From positions 31,449,112-31,513,111 of the forward strand of contig NC_092859.1 in the NCBI RefSeq assembly GCF_032062135.1: 64,000 bases of DNA, in the 5' to 3' direction. The stretch comes from Pyxicephalus adspersus. Lineage: Eukaryota; Chordata; Amphibia; Anura; Pyxicephalidae. Of the stretch, positions 11,778-22,882 are shown piece by piece. Both the position numbers and the translations under genes were made by a program. Positions within the stretch are counted from its first letter, which is position 1, and every line of letters begins with the position of its first letter. The notes under the pieces were generated by a model. The model was not told where the DNA came from. It did no database searches and was given only the letters and a program-made list of their open reading frames with translations.

Positions 11778-11795
11778 TTTTTTTTTTTTTTTTTT
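11778..11795 (-). repeat. A-tail of the Tx1-like LINE
   Basis: An 18-nt T-run on the plus strand, at the 3' end of the LINE in minus-strand sense. It marks the retrotransposon 3' terminus. Confidence 0.85.
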
Positions 11796-12480
11796 ACGTT
11801 TTTATTAGAAAAGTATAAACAGCTTATTTACAAATAAAATAATTTTTTTCCCCCAAGAGTACAAATAAAAGAAACAGATACACATATTACAATGAAGTAC
11901 GAAAGCAGAACAGAAAATTTTCATACATTTTTACCATATTCAAATTGAAGAATTCAGGGGACATTTTCCCCTAAAATTAAAAGTATATAATCCAAGGCTA
12001 AAGTAACAAAGTCTGTTCTGTGGTCCAAAAAGAAAAACTGTCCATTTTATAGCAGAAAAAAAAAGAAGAACATAAAGTCCATTCCTGAAAGCAAAGTATG
12101 GAGTCCGTTCGTAAAAAGTAAAACAAAAGTCCATTTTCCAAAAAAAAAAAAAAAGAAAAACACGAGATTATCTTTTGAAAAAGGTACGTATATAGCATTT
12201 TCCAACATATACAAAATATTTATACATGTATTTTTGACCATAACCAAAAAACATTTTCACAAACACAACAAGGTACCGGTATGTGCATTTTTCCTTTTTC
12301 ACAAGAAAAAATAAAACATATTTTGGAAAATACAAAAAAAAATTACATAAATGTATTCCACATATACTTTCCCCAGGTTCTCTGGGCTTCTAGTTTACTC
12401 ATTTTTTTGCAATCAAATAAAAAGAAATCAAACATTTTTCTCAAGGCATACTTAATACACTCCTTTTCATTTATGAAATC
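11796..12480 (-). other. 3' untranslated region of the LINE with repeated GGACT motifs
   Basis: Between the ORF2 end and the A-tail. On the minus strand, AATGGACTTT, AACGGACTCC, AATGGACTTT, AATGGACAGT and ACAGACTTTG recur at roughly 30-40-nt spacing between about 12140 and 12005, separated by A/T-rich spacers. The short frames in this region are low-complexity shadows. A role in RT recognition of the RNA 3' end would be inference. Confidence 0.6.
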
Positions 12481-12481
12481 A

Positions 12482-13209
12482 TCATTGTACAAGAAAATGT
12501 TTCTTTTTTTTCCATAAAGCAAATTTCAGGCAATTTATAGAAAACCAAAGTAGCTTTTTCTTCTCTACTGAGAAGGAAAGAGGAGGACCGTACATGACAA
12601 CCTGGTGGTCAAAAGTTTGAAGGCCTGTTAAAAATTTCAGAAAAGGCCTGGCTGACTGCCACACAGCCCTTGCATACGGGCAATTCAAAAAGAGATGTAG
12701 GGTTGATTCCAGACTGGGGACATACAGGAGAACTCACAAAACCCCTCCTATGCTGAAAGGCACGCAGGGCCAGGCACTCATGGACACCCTGCCAAGCAAT
12801 ATCTTTAAATTCGTTTGATAAAAAATTTTTCGTCCACGTTTTTCCAAATTTGTGCTGACCTTTCTGTAGTAAAAGTGGTTAAAAGGGCAATTTCCTCCTC
12901 TGTTTTGATGAATTTCCTAATTTTGTATGCATCCAATAGGGTGTTTTGGTCCAGGTTTTGTAGGTTCCAGATACTGATACATTTTTCCAAAATTGTGAAC
13001 GGTTTTGGAGGAATGATGAGTGTTGGAACTGTTTGGGGTGGTTGGTACCATCCTCTCTTCCTAAACACATGACCAGCTGCATACTTGAGAAAATATGACC
13101 ATTTGTTAGATTTGGTTTGGAGGCACTTGAAGCAGAGGGAGAAAAAACTGAACCACAGAAAGATCTTCAAATACGTGAGTACCCCCATTTGCCTTACTTT
13201 TGTGCACAA
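12482..13209 (-). pseudogene. ORF2 C-terminal region of the Tx1-like LINE
   Basis: Two minus-strand frames (13209-12805 and 12688-12482) carry the distal part of ORF2. The second contains NCPYARAVWQ and INCLKFALWKKK, resembling the conserved C-terminal Cys-rich/W motif and the LKxALWK tail of Tx1-type ORF2 proteins. The frames are separated by a frameshifted region around 12700-12800, so no continuous protein is possible. The assignment rests on order and motif likeness; exact domain edges cannot be given. Confidence 0.65.
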
Positions 13210-13511
13210 TTTTCTTCAATGGTTGAGCTCCAGAAAAATTTGAAGATATTTCTGGTGATTTTTTTTAATTATGGAGATCGATGGTGGTTAGACAAGGCTT
13301 ATGTATTGTAACTGAGGCAGAATTATTGATTTTACAACCAGCACTTTACCTTCTAATGTTAAAAGTTATGTAGTTTCCAGAAAAAAATGTTTTGGCTTAT
13401 TTTTTCTTGGACAATGCTCCAGCTTTGGTGGCCGTTGTTTTGATGGTCAAAAAACACTCCCAAAACGTTGATAGCTTGACATGATGTTGCAATTTTTAGA
13501 TGTTGAAGCTA

Positions 13512-14302
13512 TCATTTGCCAAGATAAAGACATTTACACTTGTTGATATTTAGCTTGAATCCTGAGCCTGTACAAAAAAATTTAGTGCTTAGAACTACTC
13601 TGTTGAGAGCAGTATCTGTGGTACAAAGGACAGTAACATTGTTCATGTATGCGCAAATTTTGGCGGACTGACCACCACCCCCTGGTATAGGGACTCCCCG
13701 GATTACCTTGTCCTTTCTTAATGATGACAGAAGTGGTTCCAAGGCACAGATAAATAGAAGAGGAGAGAGAGGGCATCCTTGTTTAACTCTAGACTTGAGT
13801 TGAACATCATCAGATAATACTTTGCTAGAAGCACCACTGTAAAGACATTTGATTTGGTTAATAAGTGTAACAGGAAAACCCATTTTTTTCAACACTTTCC
13901 ACAGATAGATATGTGAAACTTTAGCAAACGCTTTTTGGAAGTCTAAGGACAAAAAGGCCAATTTTTGCTTTCCCTTGTTTGAGTACCATAGTACATCTCT
14001 CAGTAAATTTAGACCATCATGTGCATTTCTACCAGGGATCCCACAGACCTGATCACCCTGGATAACTTTATCAACAACTTCTATTTACCAGAATCTTGGG
14101 AGTATATTTTATAATCTGTGTTGAGCAAGGTTATGGGACTCCAGTTCTCCAGGTCCGATAGGTCACCTTTTTTAGGGATCAGCGTGATGATGCCCCTTAG
14201 CCAGGAGTCCAGAGGCCTGTTAGATGACAAAACTTCCCAGAAAATCAGACACAAATCATTTTTCAGGAGATCCCAAAATGACAGATAAAATTCAATTGGC
14301 AA
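13512..14302 (-). pseudogene. Reverse transcriptase domain of the Tx1-like LINE (catalytically dead)
   Basis: Two frames. The upstream frame 14302-14081 contains PIEFYLSFWDLLKNDL and LIPKKGDLSDLENWSPITLL, the N-terminal RT region. The downstream frame 13961-13512 (149 codons) contains LDFQKAFAKV (motif A; first Asp kept, the second conserved Asp replaced by Ala), RVKQGCPLSPLLF (motif B, residues 59-70) and AYMNNVTVL (motif C, residues 104-112). Motif C should read Y/F-x-D-D; both catalytic Asp are Asn here (residues 107-108). A frameshift or stop region (about 13960-14080) separates the two frames. The enzyme would reverse-transcribe the LINE RNA at the nicked target; this copy cannot. Confidence 0.88.
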
Positions 14303-15185
14303 ACCATCATAACCTGGACATTTTTTTGGTAAAGCTCTTGATGGTAGCTAATAGCTGTTTTTCACTCAGATCTTCAGAAAAGACTTGTTAGTCAACATGA
14401 TATAATTTAGGCGCCAAGGAACTTACCACCTCCTTGGTGACGGTTGGATCTACTTATTTTCCCTAAAGAAGCTCTGAGTAAAAACCCTGGGCCTCTTTTA
14501 ACATGTCAGATATTGTGACCTTATCGTTGATTTTTTGTATGTTTTGTTTTAAACTGATTGCTTTTTTAAAGAAAAACCTGGAGCATTTTTCTTTTCCAAT
14601 TTTTCCACTTTTACATTGTAAATAATTTGTCTCCCTTTAGCAGTGATGGCCTCTGCTATTTTATTTTTTAAATGATTAATTTCCCCCTCCATTGGGATGC
14701 CATTTTTGCTAAACCTAATACAAGTTTGGAGCTGTGTGTTTAGCCTTTGGAACCATTTTACTTTCCTCTTTGCTTCCTGTATTCCTATCTGGATAAAGAA
14801 GGAGCTAGTTTTCTTTTTGATGTTATCCCAACAACTTATGAGGTTGGGAAATTTGCCTATGTCCCTCCGCCATGACTTGTATGCTAATGTGTATTGTGTT
14901 TTGATCCCCGCATCCTTAAGAAGAGTGCTATTTAGCCTCCAGACCCCTGGTCCCTTGGATGTAACTCATAAATTCAGGTGAATGTACTATAACTTATGAT
15001 CTGAGAAAGTGTTGTTTTTGAGAGTGATTTTCCCTGGAGTGACAGAGCAATGGCAAAAACAAAAGTCAATGCGAGACTTACTTAATTTGCTGGACCATGT
15101 ATGACCAGGATCATTCAGATATAACTTTTTCCAGACCTCCAGCATGTCAAGACTGCAACTCCTTGTTCTACAGCTGGCTCGCGTT

Positions 15186-15560
15186 TCATCTGGTAATAAG
15201 CAGGTAAAATGTCCACAAACAATTGCGGGGGGGGGGGACCTGGAATAATAAACTGTATGGTGATAAGCAATTCAGCTTGCTCATTTTTCTCAATAAATGA
15301 TGAAAAGGTGACTTTGTTCCCCTTTGCAAGGATACCGATACCAGTAGCTGATTAACCATTGTCCCCTGACCATACTGAAGGACCGGTAGTCCACGATTGT
15401 CTGAGGTGTTCATAATTTGGGTGGTGGTCTATTTTGCACTCCTGAAGACAAAAAATTTCACAGTTAATGCTACTTAAATAGCTAAATATTGCTGCCCTCT
15501 GTACAGAGCTTTTCAGACCCCTGACGTTCAGGGAACACATTTCAAACTCCCTCATTTTCA
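15186..15560 (-). pseudogene. AP-type endonuclease start of LINE ORF2
   Basis: The minus-strand frame from 15555 begins MREFEMCSLNVRGLKSSVQR and continues through FCLQECKI, where the Glu of LQE is the expected metal-binding residue of AP-like LINE endonucleases. An in-frame TAA follows DNG near 15352, after which the same frame resumes with TGIGILAKGN and a further endonuclease-like segment. The domain normally nicks the target DNA for target-primed reverse transcription. The remaining endonuclease sequence toward about 14400 is heavily frameshifted, and the G-run at 15227-15237 may be one slippage point. Confidence 0.75.
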
Positions 15561-16850
15561 GAGTGGTGGGACTCTATACAGACACTGAGTGCTGGACTGA
15601 ACGTTTCCTCGTCTGAGCTGGTCAAAGGTGGAATTGCTGCAGATGGTGGAACCGGCTGACTCAGTACAGTCAACTCCTCAATGTGACCTGAATAAGGTTC
15701 CTGGTCACCAACCTGTGCCGATATGCCAACTGCAGCAGAGTTTTCACTGTAGCTGCGGTGAAACTGTGGTTTCTTCCTCGTCCCAACTGGACCAAGACTC
15801 ACAGCTGATCCTCCTTTGTCCAGGTGTCGGGGGGTCAGTCCCTGCAGACTCCTCCACTGGTCTGGCTTCGCCATCTAGAACAACTTCAGGACTGCTTAGT
15901 AAGGCTCCCATCTCTTCCACCTCATCCACCAGCTTGGACTGAGATGGTGCTGCAGGGGCTTCAGACACTGGATCACCCTGAGGATGTGCAGCTACCTCCA
16001 CCATATGAGCAGCGACAGCACCCACACCCCCTGACTGCAGAGGTCCGCTAGTGCAGCGGAGGCGACATCCGCCCATGACCTCTTACTCTGATGTGGAGAC
16101 TCTTTAAACAGATGAGCAGAACTTCTGCACAGGTTACACACCGGTTTCACAGGACAGTTTTTAGTTTTGTGACTAGTTTTGTTGCACCTTTTGCAAAGAG
16201 AGAATTCTGAGGTGCATGATCTTTCTGTATGTTAAAATGACCCACACTTTCTACAAAAAACTGGCATCCCAGGATAAAACAGCGAACCTCGATCCCGTCC
16301 CGGGGCAAAAGAGGAGGGAGGGTGTTCCAAGCCTCCAATCCCCCCAGGGTCAGACATGAACTTGACTCTATACTGAATTTTGTCATTCCATATATCCCAG
16401 ACATTGTAAACTTTCTTGGGCTCAGATACAGAGGAACAGTAATTGTGGAGGAAGGTTCTGATGTCAGCTTCTTTTACAAACGGATTATAAAAGTGGGTTG
16501 TTAATAATACTTCCTCCTGTGAGTACAAAAGTACAAACTCCCAGCCATCAAAGTCCTCATTTTCTAGCTGTTTTTTTCAGATTATTGTGCAGATTATTGC
16601 AAGGACCCATTCCAGTCAGTGACAGTATAAAATGACATGACCTTTGTTCTTGTAGGCAGTGGTTATCCTTTTTGTTCACTTTGAGTTTTTCCGCTAGGTA
16701 TTGGTCCACAAGTTTTTGCAAGGGGAACGCTCCTCTCTCATTCTTCAATGCCAGAATTCTGAAGGACTGGCGAACTTTCCAATCCTTATCACTTGCATAT
16801 GAGATAATAAGGCCTCTACTCTCTCCTCTCCTCACAAGGTCTTCCTCCAT
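15542..16850 (-). pseudogene. ORF1 (nucleic-acid-binding protein) of the Tx1-like LINE
   Basis: Starts at the ATG at 16850 (MEEDLVRRGESRG...). A frame break near 16540 is followed by a second segment (16528-16232) containing IQYRVKFMSDPGG, APGRDRGSLFYPGMPVF and the first zinc-knuckle cysteines. Three CX2CX4HX4C knuckles lie at about 16255-16100: CRKCGSF*HTERSC (stop inside), CKRCNKTSHKTKNC (intact) and CNLCRSSAHLFKES (last Cys changed to Ser). A Pro/Ser-rich tail reaches about 15542. Such ORF1 proteins bind the LINE RNA in the ribonucleoprotein. Multiple frameshifts and stops make it non-functional. Confidence 0.82.
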
Positions 16851-17015
16851 GATACAAAATGAGCTGAAATAGATAAACTACACAGAAATAAATCCAGGTA
16901 GCAATCACTCTTCATGAATTTTCAAATAGCCTGTCCCTATAGATAGAACAAACAGTGTTTCATACTGCAATGGTGCACAGTATGGAGTCGCCGGACAGAC
17001 GAGCATTTCCTAACA

Positions 17016-17032
17016 ATATATATATATATATA
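17016..17032. repeat. (TA)n microsatellite
   Basis: A short pure TA run about 100 bp beyond the presumed 5' end of the LINE. Confidence 0.9.
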
Positions 17033-17438
17033 TTTATTTATTTCAATATGAAAAATTGGATAATAAAATGTAAAAATTTTCACTTGAAAACAGCAGGTGG
17101 AAAATGTGCTTCTAGAAATCTGGTTTACTACTACACTGTGAATTTTACACATCACTTGACTAGATTACATAAACAAGCCACGTGCATTGAGATTATGGTC
17201 CAATATTGAACACATATATACACACAGCTCTAAAAACATGTAAGCAAAAAACGTGGGGGACACGTTTGTCTCTCTTAGTGGTAGATGGTTCTGTCTGATT
17301 TTCTTGTTTGCAGGAACAGACAACAAGTGCTCAACTAGTACTAGACATTCTTATTTTTATCAGTGTTTATGAGTGTTGCAAGTAACCCTGTGTTTAAAGT
17401 TTTCCTCTGGAACTAGTTCTGGACTTTCAAATTAGTAA

Positions 17439-17774
17439 TTTAAAGAGTACCTAAACACAACCTTTTTTACTTTACATAGAAAGGTAGACAACCTACCTTC
17501 TACAACCTAAGGCAACCTACTAGGGGAAGGAACTTTTTCTCCTTCACAGCCACTACGTCACTACACAAGTGCAAGATTGGGTGACAAAGAAAAAAGTTGG
17601 AAGAAGAAGAAGTAAGTAAGTAAGGTGTCGGCGCCCAGCGCTTCCCCTGTACCGGGACAAAGAGGAACTCCAGGATGACAGGGCACTGGATCGTGGGAAT
17701 TACCAGCGCCATTGAGGGACCTGTGGGATTAAAGGTAAGTGTGATTTTTTGTTTTTAGTTTAATTACACTTTAA
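17439..17774. mobile_element. Family F non-autonomous element
   Basis: Starts TTAAAGAGTACCTAAACACA and ends TTAGTTTAATTACACTTTAA. The termini are inverted repeats (TTAAAGNGTANxTAAAC). The interior is GC-richer and includes GGGATTAAAGGTAAGTGTGA, matching GGGATTGAAGGTAAGTTTG in the copy at 6957-7353. No coding capacity. Confidence 0.7.
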
Positions 17775-19429
17775 GTAAATCAATGAATCAAACTATGTAT
17801 TATAGGTCTTTTTGTAAAATAAAGATTTAATGCAAATACAATAAAACAGATAAAATCAGAAGAAAATGAATTCAGGAATTCAGGGAATAAATGGGGCACA
17901 TTGGAGTGCCCCTTTAGGTTTTCAGTGCTGCCTAAAGGCCCAGTACCTCTCCTGCACCTAGAACTGCTGCTTCCTTGGATTTGCTAGTATCAGCGATGGC
18001 TGAAATGTTTTTTTTTTATTTTATTTTTTTTAATATGGATCCATAAAGTTTTTACAACCACAATGGATAGAGTGGCTTTGTTATGTTACTTTACTGCTGA
18101 GTGTCAGGTTTGCAGTTATCCTATTTATTAGTGCTGCGAGGATGGAATGTCCTTGTTTTCTGCAGCACAGCCTGGAAACTATATTTGTATTTGCTAGAAA
18201 GATGCAATCATTTTGGAGAAGATTTCCACCTTGTTTAGTTTAATTGATTTGTGTTTGTATAGAACATGCTTTACTTTTTTTCTTGTCTGGTAGTTATTTT
18301 TCTTTTTAATAATGAATGTAGACATAAACCCTATTTAAATTTCCTTTAGTCTGGTAATTAACTGTGTTTTATAAATAATTCGCTTTTTTTGGAATTTAAT
18401 ATTTGGTTTCAGCTGGGAAAGGGACAGAGTGTTGCCATCCACAAACAGAAAGTACATGAACAAAGGACCTTCATGGCAGGATAACCAGCTTTTTTTTTTA
18501 ACCAAAGAACTCTGTTTAGTTATATTTTAAAATCTTCTGCAAACTAGTTATCTTGAAAAATTTAGAAACAAATCTTCAGAGGTGGACAGAAGATGGAAAC
18601 AAAAGAAGGAAAATGCTACCACAATTCTTTAAAGCACAACTTCATTGCTTCAATTCATCTGTTCATTGCAGACTTACTGGTCCATAAATGACACCCATCA
18701 TCATTCACCCACGTCCTGTCAAGGCCAGGCTGTCATAGACAGACCCTGGGGGTACGATATCACACTGGCCTGAACTTCCAGGACTGCTGCGTTAAACAGT
18801 GCTTATATGTCACTACATGAACACTTTTCTGTGCAACAGGAAGGACTACAATTGCTGATGTCAGGCAAGAAGAAAACCAAGTCTGCTAATGTAATGTATA
18901 AAAAATTAAAACTTTTTTTAATCTTTCAGGCAGGGTGAAGGAGAAGTTGAGCTTTAATTGTGACATTTAGGGTCCCCCCTTCATCCTGCCCTAGGCAATG
19001 GCATACAAGAGCATATTGGCATAGAAAAACACTAAGCCCATGATCATCAATCTAATACAGGGGGATCTGAGTTCTGCAGCCTCATACTCAGCCAATGTTC
19101 TTTGTGATCAGCCTTCTGAGGACACCAGGCCATGAAATGTTGGAGGTAACCGAGGACAGGTTTGATGTTGGCTCAATAAATATGCGGCTGTAAGAAAAGT
19201 GTCAGGATAAACACTTGGGCTTTTAATAAAAAAGCACTTCTCTGATTCAGCTCCTTGCTCACTTGTTAGACTTTCTGCATGATCCATCAGATCAATGTCT
19301 TCAGAATTACAGTCTCTCCAGCCCTAAAGATATTCGTGTAGTATTCTGTCTTAAATGTTTAGCTCTCAGTCATGACTGTGGCAAAACATAGCTACCCTGC
19401 ATTCCACACCACTATACATAACACCCATT
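17775..19429. other. Unassigned non-coding stretch
   Basis: No gene or clear repeat family. A string at 19111-19140 (TTCTGAGGACACC, then GGCCATGAAATG) vaguely resembles the hammerhead-like motif described elsewhere but lacks the GTC triplet at the right spacing and is not called. Confidence 0.5.
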
Positions 19430-20220
19430 TCCCCCCTTTTTGAAACCTACTTACCACCTAACAATTAATCCCAAATAAACACACCACCATATGTTGGTTA
19501 AATGGCTCGTAGGCCTTTCATTATAACAAAATATTAACTATTAACTTTATTAGTATAAAAAACAAATATAAATAACCAATGTAAATATAAACATTAGGAT
19601 AATCAATTGTCAACAAATATCAAACACATAATAAACAATAAATAAATAATCCTTAAATAACCATTAAATAATAATTATACATAAACAACACTGTTCCTAA
19701 CTTCAGCTTTACTGGTTTCTGGTCCTCGAAAGCTACCATATTATACCTTTTTGTGTCTGCACCCTAACCACAATTGCTCCCAGCTGCCCATTCTCCCAGA
19801 TTGGGAACAATGTATACCTTCAATTTTTTGTGCAGACCTCCCAACAACTTCCACCGAACACCATTATCAAAAAACAGGAACTCCATACCGTAGATGGGTC
19901 CCTAATTCCATAGCCATTTTTTAACCAACCAGCGCACTCCCCTCGAAGACCTCAACCGCACACACCCCATTTCTAACCAAACCCACCCACTCAAGAGGGA
20001 GGATGGGTGTGAAAAACTTCCTGTGCACACCGTCTCTTCAGAAAATGACCTCCACATCCGCTTCCTGACCTTTTTAATTCTTTGACCCCTCCTATACTTC
20101 CGCATCCCTAAACTCCACCTTGCTCACTTCCGACTAAAATTTTTAACCCTATGCTCCCTGCTCCCTGTCTACCCAGTCATGTCTGCCTTCCCCTATGCTT
20201 CTTTCCTCGCACGTTACAGG
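19430..20220. other. Compositionally distinct, pyrimidine-biased block
   Basis: From about 19430 the plus strand turns poor in G. An A/T/C-only-like portion (about 19540-19690, full of AAATAA and ATAAAC strings) is followed by a C/T-rich portion (about 19700-20215, many CCC and CTTCC strings). The bias contrasts with both flanks and suggests an unidentified inserted sequence on the minus strand. The minus-strand frame 20105-19902 shows no recognised domain. Confidence 0.4.
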
Positions 20221-20821
20221 CCTAACTTTATTGTAGGTGAAAGTTCTGATAAGTGTTCCTATGTGCACAAGTGCTCTTATTAGCACCTTGGGATATTTCA
20301 TAGAGTAACCTGATATATTACAGGTTTAAAGGAAACCTGGTATAGATGTTTAGGTTGCCATTGCTGAGTTTTTCACAAAAATGTTAGTTGTCTGGCTCCA
20401 ATTTATTAGTTTTGTTAAAGAATGTGAGTCATTACAGAACTTTAACAACTCTCAAACTCTCTGTGCCTCTTTAAGTAGCGGCAACCAGTAATTGGATATC
20501 AACTCCATCCTCTCTGCAGCTCAGCTGACCAGTCTTCTTTATTTTCTTGCATTATGATGGTATGATTGAAGGTTACAGGGCCCTGTGAGGACTCTTCTGA
20601 CAATCAATGGGCATCTCCAGAAAGTGATGTGGGCAGTAAAGACTGGACTAGCCTGTTATGTGACCAATATTATCTTGATTCGAACGTTGTGAATCACAAT
20701 AGATGCCCAATATGCTGATCCATATCTGGTCCCAGGCAAAGGAGAGGATGGCATAACTCTCATGAAGTATACTATACCAATCCATGTCTGGTGCCATAAC
20801 AAAACAATTATCAGGTATAGA

Positions 20822-21000
20822 GGGCCTGATTTATTAAAGCTCCCAGGCTATTATGGGAAAACCTGGGTGATCAAGCAAACCTGGAATAGATTTCTTAAAA
20901 ATAATTTACTAATAGTTGACGAATGTTTTTATCCTGGTCTAGATCTCTCCCAGGTTTGTTGGATCACCCAGGTTAGGATAGCTTTAATAAATCAGGCTCA
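20822..21000. mobile_element. Family A palindromic MITE, copy 1
   Basis: Left end GGGCCTGATTTATTAAAGCT and right end AGCTTTAATAAATCAGGCTC are inverted complements. Internal arms CCTGGGTGATCAAGCAAACC and GTTTGTTGGATCACCCAGG also pair. The whole element folds as one imperfect hairpin and is the most divergent in length of the set. Confidence 0.85.
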
Positions 21001-21469
21001 TTATATTCAATCATTTATTGTGCCATCATTTAATTATAAGTTTTAAAAAAATGTCAAGTATTACATTATGATCAATATTTTTTAGTCCTACTTAAAATGT
21101 TTTGGTGCCAAGTATTTCAACATACTGAAAATCTCAAAATCAACTACCATTTATGTATCTATTAATCCAGAGAGTATAGTATACTCATCCTACTGATCAA
21201 CAGCTACACTGTGTTGATTTAGATACATGCATACTAATAAGAGTTATATCTTTCACTGAATTTTTTTTTAGCTGTCCATATCTTTGCCAAGTGTATGTTT
21301 TTTTTCAAGGTATTCTTGGCTGATCTGTATTTTTTGCTAACGTGTAAACATGACTAATATTAAAAATGAATTTGTATCTACTTCCAGGTATGACCAAAGT
21401 TTTAAGTGGTGTCAGCTCATCCTTATCTGATGCCTAAAATGATACTGGTTAACTAGTGCCAGCTACAGA

Positions 21470-21845
21470 GTAAAGGGTTCATTTTTTGTATTCATACTCA
21501 GAGGACAAGCTCATTACTTCATGCTTTACATTATAAAGAGAAACTGTTACTTGTCCATTCTGGCCAAAGAGACAATGACTCCTAATAATACATCCCTCAA
21601 ACAAATATACTAACTGATTACTTGCTACCTCAGCTTCAGAAGTGCAACTTGAGTAAGCTCTGGTATAGTTTGATGTCAGAGTTATTATGGATAGATGATA
21701 CCGTTGCAGGGGAGGGTTCTTCCTACTGATCATCATACTAAAGTACTGTAAGCTTTGGATATAGTCTTTATACCAGGGGTTCTCTGAAGACATGAAAGTT
21801 ATTTCAAGTGTTCCCCCATGTTGAAAAGGTTAAGAAAGGCTGCAT
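21470..21845 (-). mobile_element. Family K element (minus copy)
   Basis: Reverse complement: GCCTTTCTTAACCTTTTCAA, then GGGGGAACACTTGAAATAAC, then CTTCAGAGAACCCCTGGTAT. The CAGNNTTTCTTAACC start and the GTTCC / AGTGTTC segments recur at 35852-36050 and 49480-49745. The 104-codon frame 21793-21479 lies inside the repeat and is not called a gene. The CAG...CTTAACC terminus is hAT-like, but no 8-bp duplication was verified. Confidence 0.55.
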
Positions 21846-22734
21846 TAGACTTTATTTTCAGAATTTCATTGTACTCAGGTGAAATTAACTGTCACAAAGT
21901 AATACACATTTTTGTCCTGATGTTTTAGCTTTGTGAATTGAGCCTAGGGTCTCTTTAGGGTTAATTAAAATGTCTCTTGCCACCTCTACTGTCAGCAAAC
22001 TACAAGCCAATTCAACAACAATTCACAATAGTCTTTGGTACTCAATAGGAACTGTTACTTCACTTTGCAGACTGATTAGTGCATTCACTGACAATCTGAA
22101 AACAAGGCTGGCATTGTGGGTGAGGGATAATTTCATGAAATATGATCAACTTCCTTCAAATGTAACAGCTTGTGAAATTCTGTTATCCCTTCCTGTATCA
22201 CATCTAACACTTGTGAATTAGGACATTAATGACATTTCCAGTTTTGCATTGTCCTTCTTGGCAGCAGAGAAGAATTGTCAGTGAATTTTGCTGTGGAAGA
22301 CTTCCGAGAGGCTTGAGGTCATTTTAATTTGTCATAGAGATGCAGCTGGGACTCATGCAGCATGATGTGGTCACCTCCGATGTACTGTAAAGTGTTAATA
22401 AACTAAACAGCAACAGTAATGAAAGAAAACCAGCACTGAGAGTATTATAGAAGCTGATGATGTCCTGCAGGAAATGCTTATTTCTTGGCTTTTTCTGGCT
22501 TTAAAACCTGTCTGCATTTCAGCACCAGGCGCCGACGTTGTCCTATTCGTTCTCTTTTATATGATCTTAAGCCATTTTATTGGCCATGTCGGATTAATTT
22601 AACCATACATCATCCTGGCGCACGCAAGAGAAGCCTGGAATGCCGTTTCACTGGCAACTAAAGCTGCACATGCGCAGCTCAGTTTGTTTGCCAAAAACCC
22701 CAAGCAATGAAGCAGGTAGGTGGTGTTATTGCAG

Positions 22735-22882
22735 GAGAATCTGCAGTAAATCTGACATTCACTCAAACATTCCCTATTGGAGAATCTTCTAGGTCTATGT
22801 GTTTCAAAGGCAGTAATTCATTCTCCACCAGGGAATGTTTCAGTGAATTTCAGATTTGCTTGATAAATGGACCCTTAAAGTT
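22735..22882. mobile_element. Family B palindromic element, copy 1
   Basis: The arms CTGACATTCACTCAAACATT and GAATGTTTCAGTGAATTTCAG are inverted complements, as are CCCTATTGGAGAATC and ATTCTCCACCAGGG. Similar copies lie at 25262-25402 and 35717-35846. No coding capacity. Confidence 0.75.

Larger units (their letters stand above)
11774..16930 (-). mobile_element. Tx1-like (L1/Tx1 group) LINE retrotransposon, inactive
   Basis: About 5.1 kb on the minus strand with standard LINE order: ORF1 (16850 to about 15570) with zinc knuckles, ORF2 (about 15560 to 12480) with AP-type endonuclease, reverse transcriptase and a C-terminal region, then an AT-rich 3' UTR (about 12480-11796) and an A-tail (T-run 11778-11795 on the plus strand). 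ORF1 sequence resembling the Tx1 group (FCRKCGSF, RVKFMSDPGG, YPGMPVF) and the RT signature IPKKGDLSDLENW point to Tx1 elements known from Xenopus and fishes. Both ORFs are broken by frameshifts and stops. The 5' boundary near 16900 is approximate and no target-site duplication was found. Confidence 0.85.

Noticed and set aside
19111..19140. Fourth hammerhead-like motif (CTGAGGA ... GAAATG)
   Set aside because: No GTC at the conserved spacing and stem II is not clearly complementary.
21479..21793. 104-codon minus-strand frame with protein-like composition
   Set aside because: Lies inside a family K repeat copy; no recognised domain.
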